Source: an uncultured Bacteroidales bacterium (GTDB taxonomy: Bacteria > Bacteroidota > Bacteroidia > Bacteroidales > Bacteroidaceae). From it: DNA of 64,000 bases. The position numbers were made by a program, and so were the translations under genes. Of the stretch, positions 25,596-35,323 are shown one piece after another (the first letter of the stretch is position 1; every line of letters begins with the position of its first letter). The stretch spans positions 1-64,000 of the forward strand of contig CACWFY010000010.1 in the NCBI GenBank assembly GCA_902760345.1. The letters run 5' to 3'. Under the pieces are notes generated by a model. The model worked only from the letters and a program-made list of their open reading frames with translations, did not search any database and had not been told where the DNA came from.

Positions 25596-26356
25596 TGGGA
25601 AAAGGAAAGCTGGCGAAATTCGCCGACATGGAAACCTATGAGAATGTGTTCCAGTACCCTTATTCGGTAGTGGAGCACATTCCCTTTGACTTACAGGGAC
25701 ACTGGCACGAACAGTATTTCCACAACGACCATCCTATCGTGTTGGAGCTGGGATGCGGCAAAGGCGAATATACTGTAGGATTGGCCAGACGCTATCCCAA
25801 CCTGAACTTCATTGGTGTTGACATCAAGGGAGCACGCATGTGGACAGGAGCTACCCAGGCTTTGAAAGAAGGGCTGAAAAATGTAGCCTTCCTGCGCACC
25901 AACATCGAGATTATCGAGCGTTTCTTCGCTGCGGGCGAGGTCAGCGAGATATGGCTCACCTTCAGCGACCCGCAGATGAAAAACCCAAGGAAGCGTCTGA
26001 CGTCAACCTACTTCATGGAGCGTTACCGCAAATTCCTCGTAGACGGCGGCCTCATCCATCTGAAGACAGACTCCAACTTCCTCTTCACCTATACAACGTA
26101 TATGGTGGAGAACAACCACCTGCCTGTATTGCTCACCACGCGAAACCTCTATGACGAGGGGGCTCCCTTTGCCGAAGCCGCCAGCATTCAGACCTATTAT
26201 GAAGGCATGTGGATAGAGCGTGGGCTCGACATCAAATACATGCAGTTCAGACTGCCCCACGATGGTACACTCGAAGAGCCAGACATAGAGATACCCCTCG
26301 ACGACTACCGCTCATACCATCGCGACAAGCGTAGTTCAAAAGAGACTGCACGTTAA
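25595..26356 (+). CDS. trmB: tRNA (guanine-N7-)-methyltransferase
   Basis: A 253-residue SAM-dependent enzyme that makes m7G46 in tRNA variable loops. Motif I is [11 protein letters not shown] (50-60). [11 protein letters not shown] (near 72), the signature [16 protein letters not shown] (near 113) and LKTDSNFLF (near 147) follow. It is slightly longer than most TrmB proteins, with a charged C-terminal tail after residue 220. The start overlaps the ilvE stop by one base. Mrp follows 21 bases later. Confidence 0.94.
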   Translation: MGKGKLAKFADMETYENVFQYPYSVVEHIPFDLQGHWHEQYFHNDHPIVLELGCGKGEYTVGLARRYPNLNFIGVDIKGARMWTGATQALKEGLKNVAFLRTNIEIIERFFAAGEVSEIWLTFSDPQMKNPRKRLTSTYFMERYRKFLVDGGLIHLKTDSNFLFTYTTYMVENNHLPVLLTTRNLYDEGAPFAEAASIQTYYEGMWIERGLDIKYMQFRLPHDGTLEEPDIEIPLDDYRSYHRDKRSSKETAR

Positions 26357-26377
26357 AAGAAAACGAAAAAACACAAG

Positions 26378-27478
26378 ATGACATTATATCCGAAAATGAT
26401 AATGGACGCGCTGGCTACGGTAACGTATGCCGGCACGAAGAAGAATCTGGTAGAAAGCGAGATGGTGGCTGACCAGCCTGCCATCAACGGCAATAAAGTA
26501 ACTGTTGTGCTGGAGTTTCCTCGCGACACGGACCCATTCCTGAAGTCGACCGTCAAGGCTGCCGAGGCTGCCATCAAGTACCACTGTGGCAAGGACGTAG
26601 AGGTAGAGATACAAACGGAGTTCAGGTCGAAGCCACGCCCAGAGGTAGGCAAGTTGTTGCCTGAGGTAAAGAACATCATTGCTGTCAGCTCTGGCAAGGG
26701 TGGTGTGGGCAAGAGTACCGTATCTGCCAACCTGGCTATTGCACTGGCACGTTTAGGCTACAAGGTTGGTCTGCTGGACTGCGATATCTTTGGTCCATCA
26801 ATGCCCAAAATGTTCCATGTTGAAGATGCGCGTCCCTATGCAGTAGAGGTAGATGGCAGACAACTGATTGAACCCATTGAGGTCTATGGTGTGAAGATGT
26901 TGTCAATCGGCTTTTTTGTCAACCCTGATACGGCAACGCTGTGGCGTGGCGGTATGGCTACCAATGCACTGAAGCAACTGATAGCCGATGCCAATTGGGG
27001 CGAGTTGGACTACTTCATTCTCGACACGCCTCCAGGCACCAGCGATATTCATCTGACCCTGCTGCAGACGCTGGCTATCACGGGTTCCGTCATTGTATCG
27101 ACGCCACAACAAGTAGCACTGGCCGACGCTCGCAAGGGTATCGACATGTATCGCAACGAGAAGGTCAACGTGCCCATCTTAGGACTCGTCGAGAACATGG
27201 CGTGGTTCACCCCAGCTGAACTGCCTGAGAACAAATACTATATCTTTGGCAAAGAGGGTTGCAAGCAGTTAGCCGAAGAGATGCAAGTACCCCTACTGGC
27301 ACAGATTCCGCTGGTACAAGGTATTTGCGACAGCGGTGACAAAGGTGAGCCTGCCGCACTAAGCAGTGAGACAGCTACGGGGCTGGCATTCATCAACCTT
27401 GCCCAAAGTGTGGTGACGGTGGTGAATCGTCGCAACAAGGAACAGCCTGCCACAAAGATTGTGGGAGTTAAGAGTTAA
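26378..27478 (+). CDS. Mrp/ApbC-type iron-sulfur carrier ATPase
   Basis: A 366-residue P-loop ATPase of the Mrp/NBP35 family, which binds a 4Fe-4S cluster between subunits and passes it to apoproteins. An N-terminal MIP18/DUF59-like segment (about 1-90) is followed by the deviant Walker A SSGKGGVGKST (near 104), DCDIFGPSMP (near 130) and LDTPPGTSD (near 219). The usual C-terminal CxxC cluster motif is not evident: only one cysteine (FGKEGCKQL, near 293) is in that area, as in several Bacteroidota homologues. It is co-directional with ilvE-trmB. Confidence 0.9.
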   Translation: MTLYPKMIMDALATVTYAGTKKNLVESEMVADQPAINGNKVTVVLEFPRDTDPFLKSTVKAAEAAIKYHCGKDVEVEIQTEFRSKPRPEVGKLLPEVKNIIAVSSGKGGVGKSTVSANLAIALARLGYKVGLLDCDIFGPSMPKMFHVEDARPYAVEVDGRQLIEPIEVYGVKMLSIGFFVNPDTATLWRGGMATNALKQLIADANWGELDYFILDTPPGTSDIHLTLLQTLAITGSVIVSTPQQVALADARKGIDMYRNEKVNVPILGLVENMAWFTPAELPENKYYIFGKEGCKQLAEEMQVPLLAQIPLVQGICDSGDKGEPAALSSETATGLAFINLAQSVVTVVNRRNKEQPATKIVGVKS

Positions 27479-27504
27479 GAATTAAGAGTGAAAAACAAAC
27501 TACA

Positions 27505-28926
27505 ATGAACAAACTACTAATAGCGATAGCAGCACTGCTACTGACAACAAGTGCCCAGGCACAGACGAAAGACTACTCCAAGTATTACGAGAATCTACCC
27601 ACTAAGGTGGCACAGGTGTCAGCCCCTGTGATTCCGGCTAATGTGGTCAGCATCACGGAGGTTGGCGGTGTGGGTGACGGCATCACCCTAAACACAGATG
27701 CTTTTGAGAATGCCATCAAAAAACTGCAAAAAGTGGGCGGTGGACGGCTAAACGTCCCCGAGGGCATCTGGTTGACAGGCCCCATACAGTTGAAAGACAA
27801 CATCGAGCTGCATCTGGAGCACAATGCCATCATCCTGATGTCGCCAGACAAGTCGCTCTTCGTAAATCCCAAGTCGTCGTCAAAATGTTTCGCTGGTATC
27901 CGTGCCTCAAAGCGTAAGAATATCGCTATTACGGGCGAGGGCATCATCGACGGCAACGGCGACCACTGGCGCCCCGTCAAGCGCCAGAAGGTGAGCGATG
28001 TGGAGTGGAATAAATATAAAAAGGTGATTGGCGGTGTTGAGAAGGATGGTGGCAAACTCTGGTACCCCTTCAATGCCAAAGGCGGTTATGCCAATATTGC
28101 CGAGACCCCAGAGAAACAGGAGAAGTTGCGCAACGACCTGATACGTTTTGAGAGTTGCGAGAATGTGCTTGTCGAGGGCGTTACCATCCAGAATGCGCCG
28201 AAGTTTCACTTGCACCCCTGTTACTCCAAGAATGTTATTATCGACGGTGTTACTGTACGCTGTCCATGGAACGCCCAGAATGGTGATGCTATAGACTTCT
28301 CTGACGTAAATGTCGGACTTATCGTTAACAGCATCGTTGATGCTGGCGACGACGGACTCTGCATGAAGAGTGGCAACAACAAGCCAGAGGCTCCTGCTAA
28401 CGGCTGTGAGGATATCCTCATCCAAAACAACACGGTCTTCCATGCCCACGGCGGTTTTGTCTTAGGCAGCGAGACTATTCAGGGCATGCGCCGCATTGTG
28501 GTGCGCCACTGCCGCTTCAGCGGCACCGATACAGGTCTGCGCTTCAAAAGTGGCATGGGTCGTGGCGGCAAAACCGAGCAGATGTTTATCCAGCATATTG
28601 TGATGAACGACATCAAGGACGAAGCTATCGTCTTCCAGTGCGACTACGTAGACCGTCCTGCAGGCAGTGATCCCAATGCCAAGCCAACCTTCACTGAAGA
28701 ACAGAAGAAGGTGGCTCCCTATTTCCAAGACATCCATATCAGCAACGTAGTTTGCTATGGTGCCGGCACAGGCGTCAAGGCTGGCGGCATTCTGGGTCTC
28801 GACAACGTCAAAGACATTGAAATTACTGGCAGTACCATCAAGTACTACGTCCAAGACCAACAGATTGACGAGAAGACCGCCAAGCTGAAGTTGACCAATG
28901 TGCGTCTCATACCCGAAAAGCAATAA
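27505..28926 (+). CDS. Glycoside hydrolase family 28 (polygalacturonase-like)
   Basis: A 473-residue exported enzyme with a cleavable signal (LLIAIAALLLTTSAQAQ). It is a right-handed parallel beta-helix pectinase. Entry motif GGGRLNVPEGIWLTG (near 78) and the GH28 catalytic set are present: NGDAIDFSD (near 259), GDDGLCMKSG (near 278, the Asp pair), HGGFVLGSE (near 314) and RFKSG (near 347). It should cleave galacturonosyl linkages in pectin or rhamnogalacturonan in the periplasm. There is no SusC/SusD pair nearby, so it is an isolated enzyme, not part of a full polysaccharide locus. Confidence 0.92.
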   Translation: MNKLLIAIAALLLTTSAQAQTKDYSKYYENLPTKVAQVSAPVIPANVVSITEVGGVGDGITLNTDAFENAIKKLQKVGGGRLNVPEGIWLTGPIQLKDNIELHLEHNAIILMSPDKSLFVNPKSSSKCFAGIRASKRKNIAITGEGIIDGNGDHWRPVKRQKVSDVEWNKYKKVIGGVEKDGGKLWYPFNAKGGYANIAETPEKQEKLRNDLIRFESCENVLVEGVTIQNAPKFHLHPCYSKNVIIDGVTVRCPWNAQNGDAIDFSDVNVGLIVNSIVDAGDDGLCMKSGNNKPEAPANGCEDILIQNNTVFHAHGGFVLGSETIQGMRRIVVRHCRFSGTDTGLRFKSGMGRGGKTEQMFIQHIVMNDIKDEAIVFQCDYVDRPAGSDPNAKPTFTEEQKKVAPYFQDIHISNVVCYGAGTGVKAGGILGLDNVKDIEITGSTIKYYVQDQQIDEKTAKLKLTNVRLIPEKQ

Positions 28927-28954
28927 CCTAATTATCAACAAAAACAATAAAAAG

Positions 28955-29851
28955 ATGAAGAAACTATTATTAGTCAGCCTTGCCTTGATGACCTTGACGG
29001 TCGCAAAGGCTCAGTTGAAAGTATTCCCCACCCTTAAAAAAGGCATGGAGAAAGTGTATGTAACCAATACCACCATGGCACTGCCTGGACAACCGGAGGT
29101 CGCTATGGATGTAGAGACCAAGTACACTGTCAGCGACGCTACCGCCAACGGTTATGTGATTGACATGGTGTCTACCAGCGTCAGTAGCAATGCCACTACC
29201 GACAACATTGCCGGCCAGATTCTGGTGGCAGCTCAGGAAATGGTGAAGGATGTGACCATCCGTGTGGCCACCGACAAAAACGGAAAACTGCTCAACATCC
29301 AGAACTACGACGAGGTGAGCAAGGCTTTTGACGGTCGCAGCAAGCAGATGACAGAGAAACTCTATCAGCTGATTCCCCAGATGAAGGATGTGATTTCCGA
29401 GGATGCACTGAAAGGACAACTCATGGAGAACCTGAACATGGAAGCCCTGTTTAGAAGCATCAAAGAAGCCACCAGCCCATTGGCCCTATTCGGCAAGACC
29501 ATTATGACAGGTGCCCAGGAACAGCACACCAATGAGCAGGGACTGAAGTTAAACCGCATGTACTTCGTCAACGGCCGCGCGGTGACCACCAGTTCGACGC
29601 TCAACATGTCGAAGGATGAAATCAAGCAACTCATCATCGCCCAAGTAGAGAAGCTCGCACCCGCACAAGCCGACATGATCAAAAAGAACATCGACCAGCT
29701 GATAGACAGCGGTATGATGAAGATTGACGTCAAGGAAACCGCTACCTATGACCTGCAAGACGACAACTGGCCTAAGAAGCTGGCCGTAGAAGTCGTCAAT
29801 GAGGTTGTAGGACAGAAGAGTGTCAGCAAATCGACTATAACGCTGAAGTAA
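28955..29851 (+). CDS. Exported protein of unknown function
   Basis: A 298-residue protein with a signal peptide (KKLLLVSLALMTLTVAKA) and no lipobox. The body is predicted to be mixed alpha/beta with many Thr/Val/Asp residues. I recall similar DUF6263-type exported proteins in Bacteroidales but cannot confirm membership. The start at ATG 28955 gives a standard signal; longer in-frame starts overlap the GH28 stop. Its last 17 bases overlap the end of the convergent lpd gene. A role in envelope or polysaccharide handling would be a guess based only on the GH28 neighbour. Confidence 0.7.
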   Translation: MKKLLLVSLALMTLTVAKAQLKVFPTLKKGMEKVYVTNTTMALPGQPEVAMDVETKYTVSDATANGYVIDMVSTSVSSNATTDNIAGQILVAAQEMVKDVTIRVATDKNGKLLNIQNYDEVSKAFDGRSKQMTEKLYQLIPQMKDVISEDALKGQLMENLNMEALFRSIKEATSPLALFGKTIMTGAQEQHTNEQGLKLNRMYFVNGRAVTTSSTLNMSKDEIKQLIIAQVEKLAPAQADMIKKNIDQLIDSGMMKIDVKETATYDLQDDNWPKKLAVEVVNEVVGQKSVSKSTITLK

Positions 29852-31052
29852 GTATCTCGCCCAATGTCGGGTGGATATGCACCATATCATGCAGTTGCGC
29901 AATGGTTGTGTCACGGCACATCAGCACACTGACCTCCTGCACGATGTCAGCAGCATGGGCACCAAAGGCATGACAGCCCAATAACCGACCATCGGCAACA
30001 CCAACGAAGAGTTTTAACAGGCCCTCGCCCTCCCCCATGGCGAGGGCTTTTCCATTAGCTCGCCAGAAAGCCTTTCGGCACTCGTAGGCAATGCCTTGTT
30101 CCTTGAGTTGGTCTTCCGTAGGTCCTACACAAGCTGCTTCTGGTTGGGTAAAGATAGCTGCAGGCATGATACTGAAGTCGATGCCATCTTTCTTGCCGAT
30201 GATATGGTTCACGGCACGTACAGCCTGCATCTCTGCTGCATGGGCCAGCATCTGCTTGCCATTCACATCGCCAATGGCATAGATACCTTTTACGGTAGTC
30301 ATGAAGTTCTCATCTACAGCTACTCCCTTGCGCTCATCATACTCAATGCCAGCATTGGCAAAGTCTGTCTGCACACGAGGCTTTCTGCCTGTAGCCATCA
30401 GGACTACATCAGCATCAATATCTGCGATATTCTCTACAGCAGTCTTCATCTTGAAAGTGATGCCCTGCTTTTCCAGATACTTGCGCAGGCGCTTGGCTAT
30501 GTCGCTATCCAGGGCTGGCAGACATTCCTTCAGGTACTCGATAACCGTTACCTCAGAACCAAAGCGATGGAACACTGAGGCGAACTCCATACCGATGACA
30601 CCAGCGCCAATAATAGCAAGACGTTTGGGGAGAGTATCGAGCTGCAGCAAGCCTGTGGAATCAACCACACGAGGATTGTCAGCGCCTTTGATGGGAAGCC
30701 ATTTGGTTTCAGAACCTGTGGCAATGATGATGTTATCAGCTACATAGTAACCCACGGTATGAGCATCTGTAAACACGCCCTTCTCACGAACCAGCGTGAT
30801 GTTGGGATGCAAGAGTATGCCCTCAACACCCTGACGAAGTTGGGCTACGACTGTAGCCATACGCTCACGGGCTTCTTCAAAAGTAGCGCTATGCACATAG
30901 GTCTTGGTAGGTATACAACCTACATTCAGGCATGTACCACCCACCTCAGAGCCTTCGAAGATGACCACCTTCAGGCCTTGCTTGGCAGCATATTCAGCGG
31001 CGCGGTAACCACCAGGGCCCGCGCCGATGACCATCAAATCAACTTTTTCCAT
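29835..31052 (-). CDS. lpdA: Dihydrolipoyl dehydrogenase (glycine cleavage L-protein)
   Basis: A 405-residue flavoprotein disulfide reductase. Visible motifs are the FAD loop GAGPGGYRAAEYA (10-22), the redox disulfide GGTCLNVGCIPTK (38-50), the NAD loop GAGVIGMEFA (near 148) and the catalytic His-Glu in HIHPTLGEIL (near 392). It reoxidises the lipoyl arm of GcvH. It is about 50 residues shorter than typical Lpd; part of the shortfall is in the helical segment after the cysteine pair, while all catalytic residues remain. It is last in the gcv operon, 17 bases after gcvPB, and overlaps the convergent exported-protein gene. Confidence 0.92.
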   Translation of the reverse strand: MEKVDLMVIGAGPGGYRAAEYAAKQGLKVVIFEGSEVGGTCLNVGCIPTKTYVHSATFEEARERMATVVAQLRQGVEGILLHPNITLVREKGVFTDAHTVGYYVADNIIIATGSETKWLPIKGADNPRVVDSTGLLQLDTLPKRLAIIGAGVIGMEFASVFHRFGSEVTVIEYLKECLPALDSDIAKRLRKYLEKQGITFKMKTAVENIADIDADVVLMATGRKPRVQTDFANAGIEYDERKGVAVDENFMTTVKGIYAIGDVNGKQMLAHAAEMQAVRAVNHIIGKKDGIDFSIMPAAIFTQPEAACVGPTEDQLKEQGIAYECRKAFWRANGKALAMGEGEGLLKLFVGVADGRLLGCHAFGAHAADIVQEVSVLMCRDTTIAQLHDMVHIHPTLGEILTSAL

Positions 31053-31069
31053 TGAACATTGAGCATTGA

Positions 31070-32482
31070 TTATTGAACATTCTCAGCCTTAAGTTGGCGA
31101 TAGGTCGTTACAGGATGCTTGGCAGCCAGGACATCGTCGACACGTCCGATAGGTGTAGTGTGTGGAGCACTCTTCACCATCTCCGGATCGGTCTTAGCTT
31201 CCTCGGCAATCTTTCGCATCACGGAGATGAAACCATCAAGCGTTTCCTTCGACTCGTTCTCTGTCGGCTCAATCATCAGCGATTCATGGAAGAGTAGCGG
31301 GAAGTAGATGGTAGGCGCATGATAACCGTAATCCAACAGGCGCTTGGCGACATCCATCGTGGTGACACCCGTAGATTTATCCTTTAGCCCGTCGAATACG
31401 AACTCGTGACAACAGATGGTGTCGATGGGGAGTTCATAGACATCCTTCAGCGACTCCTTGATGTAGTTGGCGTTGAGCGTTGCCAACGGACCAACATTTT
31501 TAATCTGCTCACGACCCAGCGAGAGAATATAGGCATAGGCGCGCATCATCACGCCGAAGTTGCCATGATAGGGCGATACGAAGGGGAAATGCTCCTGCAA
31601 ACCCTCGCGAACGCCCACAGGACCACTACCCGGACCACCACCACCATGAGGTGTGGAGAACGTCTTGTGAAGGTTAATATGCATCACATCGAAACCCATA
31701 TCGCCAGGACGACAGGCCCCCAGCATGGGGTTCAGGTTGGCACCATCGTAATACATCAGACCGCCACAGTCGTGGATGAGTTTTGCTATTTCAGGGATGC
31801 GTGTCTCGAAGAGTCCAAGGGTATTAGGATTAGTCATCATCATGGCAGCGATCTCTGCGCCCTGCTCAGCGACGATGCGCTGCAGGTCGTCGAAGTCTAC
31901 CGTGCCATCAGCGAGCGACTTCACCTCGATGATTTCCAAGCCACAGACGGCAGCAGAGGCGGGGTTCGTGCCGTGGGCGCTATCAGGAACGATCACCTTC
32001 TTGCGCGCCATATCGCCACGCGAACGGTGGTAATTATCAATCGTCATCAAACCTGTGAGTTCACCATGTGCACCAGCGTAGGGCTTAAAGGTGAAATGTG
32101 CCAGGCCAGTAAGTTCACAAAGCGATTTTTCCAACAATGACACCAAAGCCAAGGCACCTTTCACGGTAGCAGACGGTTGTTTTGGATGTAGGTTCTGGAA
32201 CTGTGGCAGTGCGGCCACTTCCTCGTTGATCTTGGGATTGTACTTCATCGTACAGGAGCCCAGCGGATAGAAACCGGTATCCACACCGAAGTTATTGTTA
32301 GACAGGTTCGTATAGTGGCGCACCACTGTCAACTCGTCGCACTCGGGCAGTTCTGCATCCGCAGCACGCTGCATCGAAGCAGGTATCTCGTAATCGCCAA
32401 AATTGTTCTTGAGCAAGCTGTAGCCTTTGCGACCCTCTTTCGAGAGTTCAAAGATCAAATTTCCGTATAGTCGATTGTTCAT
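31070..32482 (-). CDS. gcvPB: Glycine decarboxylase subunit 2 (P-protein, C-terminal half)
   Basis: A 470-residue PLP-dependent subunit of the split glycine decarboxylase. The PLP lysine lies in INLHKTFSTPHGGGGPGSGP near residue 272. PLGSCTMKYNP near 72 and DSAHGTNPASA near 176 are hallmark P-protein segments. With GcvPA it decarboxylates glycine and transfers aminomethyl to the lipoyl arm of GcvH. The two-subunit arrangement is one of the known bacterial forms. It sits 18 bases after gcvPA. Confidence 0.95.
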   Translation of the reverse strand: MNNRLYGNLIFELSKEGRKGYSLLKNNFGDYEIPASMQRAADAELPECDELTVVRHYTNLSNNNFGVDTGFYPLGSCTMKYNPKINEEVAALPQFQNLHPKQPSATVKGALALVSLLEKSLCELTGLAHFTFKPYAGAHGELTGLMTIDNYHRSRGDMARKKVIVPDSAHGTNPASAAVCGLEIIEVKSLADGTVDFDDLQRIVAEQGAEIAAMMMTNPNTLGLFETRIPEIAKLIHDCGGLMYYDGANLNPMLGACRPGDMGFDVMHINLHKTFSTPHGGGGPGSGPVGVREGLQEHFPFVSPYHGNFGVMMRAYAYILSLGREQIKNVGPLATLNANYIKESLKDVYELPIDTICCHEFVFDGLKDKSTGVTTMDVAKRLLDYGYHAPTIYFPLLFHESLMIEPTENESKETLDGFISVMRKIAEEAKTDPEMVKSAPHTTPIGRVDDVLAAKHPVTTYRQLKAENVQ

Positions 32483-32500
32483 AATCTCACGTTTTGAAAA

Positions 32501-33835
32501 TTAACCTATACCATGTGCCAACGGAAGGGCCTCAACAAATCGGTCGATTTCTTCCTTTGTACGCTTTTCCGTCACCGCAATCAGCAGACTGCCATCACTC
32601 ATCTTAAGGCCAGGCAGGATGCCATTCATCATGTAGAACTGGATCAGTTCATCAACATCCCGATCATAGCGGACGAGGAACTCATTGAAGAAGGGCTTGT
32701 CGTAGACCAAATGGAACTTACCTGTTGCCTGGAGTCTGTCGCAGAAATAATGCGCACCGGCATAAGAGAGTTGCGCCGCTTCCTTCAGTCCCTGTTTACC
32801 CATCAGCGACATGTAGATCGTTACAAAGAGTGCCATCAGCGACTGATTGCTACAGATATTCGAGGTCGCTTTCTGACGACGGATATGCTGCTCGCGCGCC
32901 TGAAGGGTGAGCACAAAGGCTCTTTGGTCTCGGTTGTCTTTGGTCATACCCACAATACGGCCCGGCATCTTACGAATGAGCTTCTCCGTGCAACACATAT
33001 AGCCCACATAAGGGCCTCCGAACTGCATAGGAATACCCAAACTCTGGCCATCACCTACAGCAATATCAGCGCCCCATTCGCCTGGTGTCTTAAGCACGGC
33101 AAGGTCTGCAGCGACACTGTTCACAATAAAGAGTGCCTTGTTCTCATGACACGCATCGGCAAAACCGGTGAAGTCTTCAACTATACCTACAGCGTTGGGT
33201 TGTTGGACGATTACGCCTGCCACACCGCCCACAGCAAGTTTCGCCTTCAGGTCGTCGACATCTGTCACACCATCTTTTTCGCTTATTGTCTCCAGCTCAA
33301 TACCCTGATGCAGGGCGTAGGTGTCGAGCACCTTCCTGATATCACCGTTCAAGGTCTCAGACACCAACACCTTATTCTGTTTCTTACCAGCTGCCACAGC
33401 CATCATCATGGCCTCAGCTGTAGCTGTTGTGCCATCGTACATCGAAGCGTTACTGATGTCCATACCCGTTAGCTCGGCCATCATGCTCTGATACTCAAAA
33501 ATATAGTGCAGCGTGCCCTGCGAGATCTCGGCCTGATACGGCGTGTAGGAAGTCAGGAACTCTGAACGCTGTAACAGTTGTGGAATGACAGAAGGTGTAT
33601 AGTGGTCATAGACACCATAGCCTGCATAACAAGTCATCTGGCGGTTTTGTGAGCCCAACCTCTCAAAGAGCTGACGCACCTCTATCTCGCTCATTTCCGA
33701 AGGGATGTCATAATTTCCTCGGAAGCGAATGCTCTCAGGAATCTGGGAGTAGAGGTCATCGAGCGAATCGATGCCTACTCTTTCGAGCATACCCTTCAGA
33801 TCATCCTGAGTATGCGGAAAATACTTGCAATTCAT
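32501..33835 (-). CDS. gcvPA: Glycine decarboxylase subunit 1 (P-protein, N-terminal half)
   Basis: A 444-residue subunit with the P-protein N-terminal features YFPHTQDDLKGML (4-16), YTPYQAEISQGTLH (near 93) and DGTTATAEAMMMA (near 134), and the glycine-rich GIPMQFGGPYVGYM near 265. ATG 33835 is chosen because the GTG four codons upstream lies within the gcvH coding end; the ATG comes right after the gcvH stop (TAATATG). It pairs with GcvPB to form the active enzyme. Confidence 0.95.
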   Translation of the reverse strand: MNCKYFPHTQDDLKGMLERVGIDSLDDLYSQIPESIRFRGNYDIPSEMSEIEVRQLFERLGSQNRQMTCYAGYGVYDHYTPSVIPQLLQRSEFLTSYTPYQAEISQGTLHYIFEYQSMMAELTGMDISNASMYDGTTATAEAMMMAVAAGKKQNKVLVSETLNGDIRKVLDTYALHQGIELETISEKDGVTDVDDLKAKLAVGGVAGVIVQQPNAVGIVEDFTGFADACHENKALFIVNSVAADLAVLKTPGEWGADIAVGDGQSLGIPMQFGGPYVGYMCCTEKLIRKMPGRIVGMTKDNRDQRAFVLTLQAREQHIRRQKATSNICSNQSLMALFVTIYMSLMGKQGLKEAAQLSYAGAHYFCDRLQATGKFHLVYDKPFFNEFLVRYDRDVDELIQFYMMNGILPGLKMSDGSLLIAVTEKRTKEEIDRFVEALPLAHGIG

Positions 33836-33836
33836 A

Positions 33837-34217
33837 TTATTTCTCACAGAAAGCAGCGTATGCCTTAGCGTCCATCAAGTTATCAAGTTCAGACTTATCG
33901 GCAAGCGTCACCTTGATAATCCAGTTCTCGTAAGCATCCTGATTGACAAGTTCTGGCTGGTCTTCCAAATCCTCATTAACCTCTATAACAACACCCGTAA
34001 CAGGAGAGATAAGATCACTGGCAGCCTTCACGCTCTCGACAGCGCCAAACTCCTCACCAGCCGACACTTCGTCGTCAACTTCAGGCATATCCACATACAC
34101 CACATTACCTAAAGCATGCTGGGCATAATCAGTAATACCGACGAAACCAATGTTACCTTCTACACGTACATACTCATGCGACTCACTATAGTAGAGTCCT
34201 TCAATTACTTTTGCCAT
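33837..34217 (-). CDS. gcvH: Glycine cleavage H-protein
   Basis: A 126-residue lipoyl carrier. The lipoylated lysine is in ESVKAASDLISPV near residue 63, and SHEYVRVEGN (13-22) and the DAYENWIIKV segment (near 96) are typical. It shuttles the aminomethyl group between the P, T and L proteins. Lipoylation can be supplied by the LplA homologue two genes upstream. Five bases separate it from gcvT and one base from gcvPA. Confidence 0.96.
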   Translation of the reverse strand: MAKVIEGLYYSESHEYVRVEGNIGFVGITDYAQHALGNVVYVDMPEVDDEVSAGEEFGAVESVKAASDLISPVTGVVIEVNEDLEDQPELVNQDAYENWIIKVTLADKSELDNLMDAKAYAAFCEK

Positions 34218-34222
34218 AATAT

Positions 34223-35311
34223 TTACTTTTTATAGTTTTTGTTATAGAATTGTTTCTTTACAACCTTGCCTGGGAATACCTTTTTACGAATTTGAACCTG
34301 CACCTCAGTATCCAGTTTGGCATAGCGGGCATCAATCAACGCCATGCAGACGCTTTTGTCAACAGAGATGCTGTGATAACCCGTAGTAACCTCACCAATG
34401 GCCTCGCCATCTTTCAACACCGCATAGCCGTGGCGCGGAATAGCCTTGTCGGCCAGTTCTATGCCAACCAGTTTACGAGCAGGGCCATCAGCTTTCTGGC
34501 GAGCCAATGCCTCACGGCCTATGAACTCAGCCTTGTCCAATTTGACAAACATGCCCAGTCCCGCCATGATGGGTGTAATCTCTTCCGACAGTTCGTCACC
34601 ATAGAGCGGCAAGCCGACTTCGAAGCGTAACGTATCGCGACATCCCAGCCCACAGGGCTTGCAGCGTCCGCTGACCATCAAATCATCCCAACAGCGATTG
34701 ACATAGTCGGCACTAGCATAGATTTCAAAGCCGTCCTCACCCGTATAGCCCGTTCGCGAAACAAGCACATCCCCAACATGCTTAAAGGTATAGAACGTCA
34801 ATTCCTTACAAGGGATTCCCAAGACATCCTCCATAACAGCCTCAGCCTGTGGACCTTGCACGGCTAATTCACCATAAGAATCACTGAGATTCTCAAGCGA
34901 CACGTCATAGCCTTGTGACTGCTGCTGTATCCACGCCCAATCCTTATCGATATTTGAGGCGTTGATGACTAGGAAATAACAGTCGGCTGCCTCTTTATAG
35001 ACCAACAGGTCGTCAACCACCCCACCATCTTCATAGCACATCATACCATAAAGTATCTGACCATCAGCAATCGTCGTCACATCATTAGTAAAGATATGAT
35101 TGACATAACGGCAGGCATCGGCTCCACTTACCAGCACTTCGCCCATGTGGCTCACGTCGAACACGCCACATGCCTGACGTACAGTCTGATGCTCATCAAT
35201 GATATTCGTATATTGAATGGGCATATCGAAGCCCCCAAAGGGTGAAATCAGGGCTCCAAGTGCGACATGTTTGTCATATAGACAAGTCCTTTTGTTCGTT
35301 TGTTGTTCCAT
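34223..35311 (-). CDS. gcvT: Glycine cleavage T-protein (aminomethyltransferase)
   Basis: A 362-residue folate enzyme that releases ammonia and loads methylene onto tetrahydrofolate. Diagnostic segments are FDVSHMGEVLVSG (near 51), the catalytic aspartate region TNDVTTIADGQ (near 74), YTGEDGFEIY (near 193) and GLGCRDTLRFEVGLPLYG (near 220). The standard C-terminal GCV_T_C domain (about 275-355) follows. It is 12 bases after the lipoate ligase gene in the same operon. Confidence 0.95.
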   Translation of the reverse strand: MEQQTNKRTCLYDKHVALGALISPFGGFDMPIQYTNIIDEHQTVRQACGVFDVSHMGEVLVSGADACRYVNHIFTNDVTTIADGQILYGMMCYEDGGVVDDLLVYKEAADCYFLVINASNIDKDWAWIQQQSQGYDVSLENLSDSYGELAVQGPQAEAVMEDVLGIPCKELTFYTFKHVGDVLVSRTGYTGEDGFEIYASADYVNRCWDDLMVSGRCKPCGLGCRDTLRFEVGLPLYGDELSEEITPIMAGLGMFVKLDKAEFIGREALARQKADGPARKLVGIELADKAIPRHGYAVLKDGEAIGEVTTGYHSISVDKSVCMALIDARYAKLDTEVQVQIRKKVFPGKVVKKQFYNKNYKK

Positions 35312-35323
35312 TAATCTGTGTTT

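Noticed and set aside
29835-31052. lpd considered truncated or pseudogene because of short length
   Set aside because: FAD loop, cysteine pair, NAD loop and catalytic His-Glu are all present in one frame; the shortening lies in a variable region.
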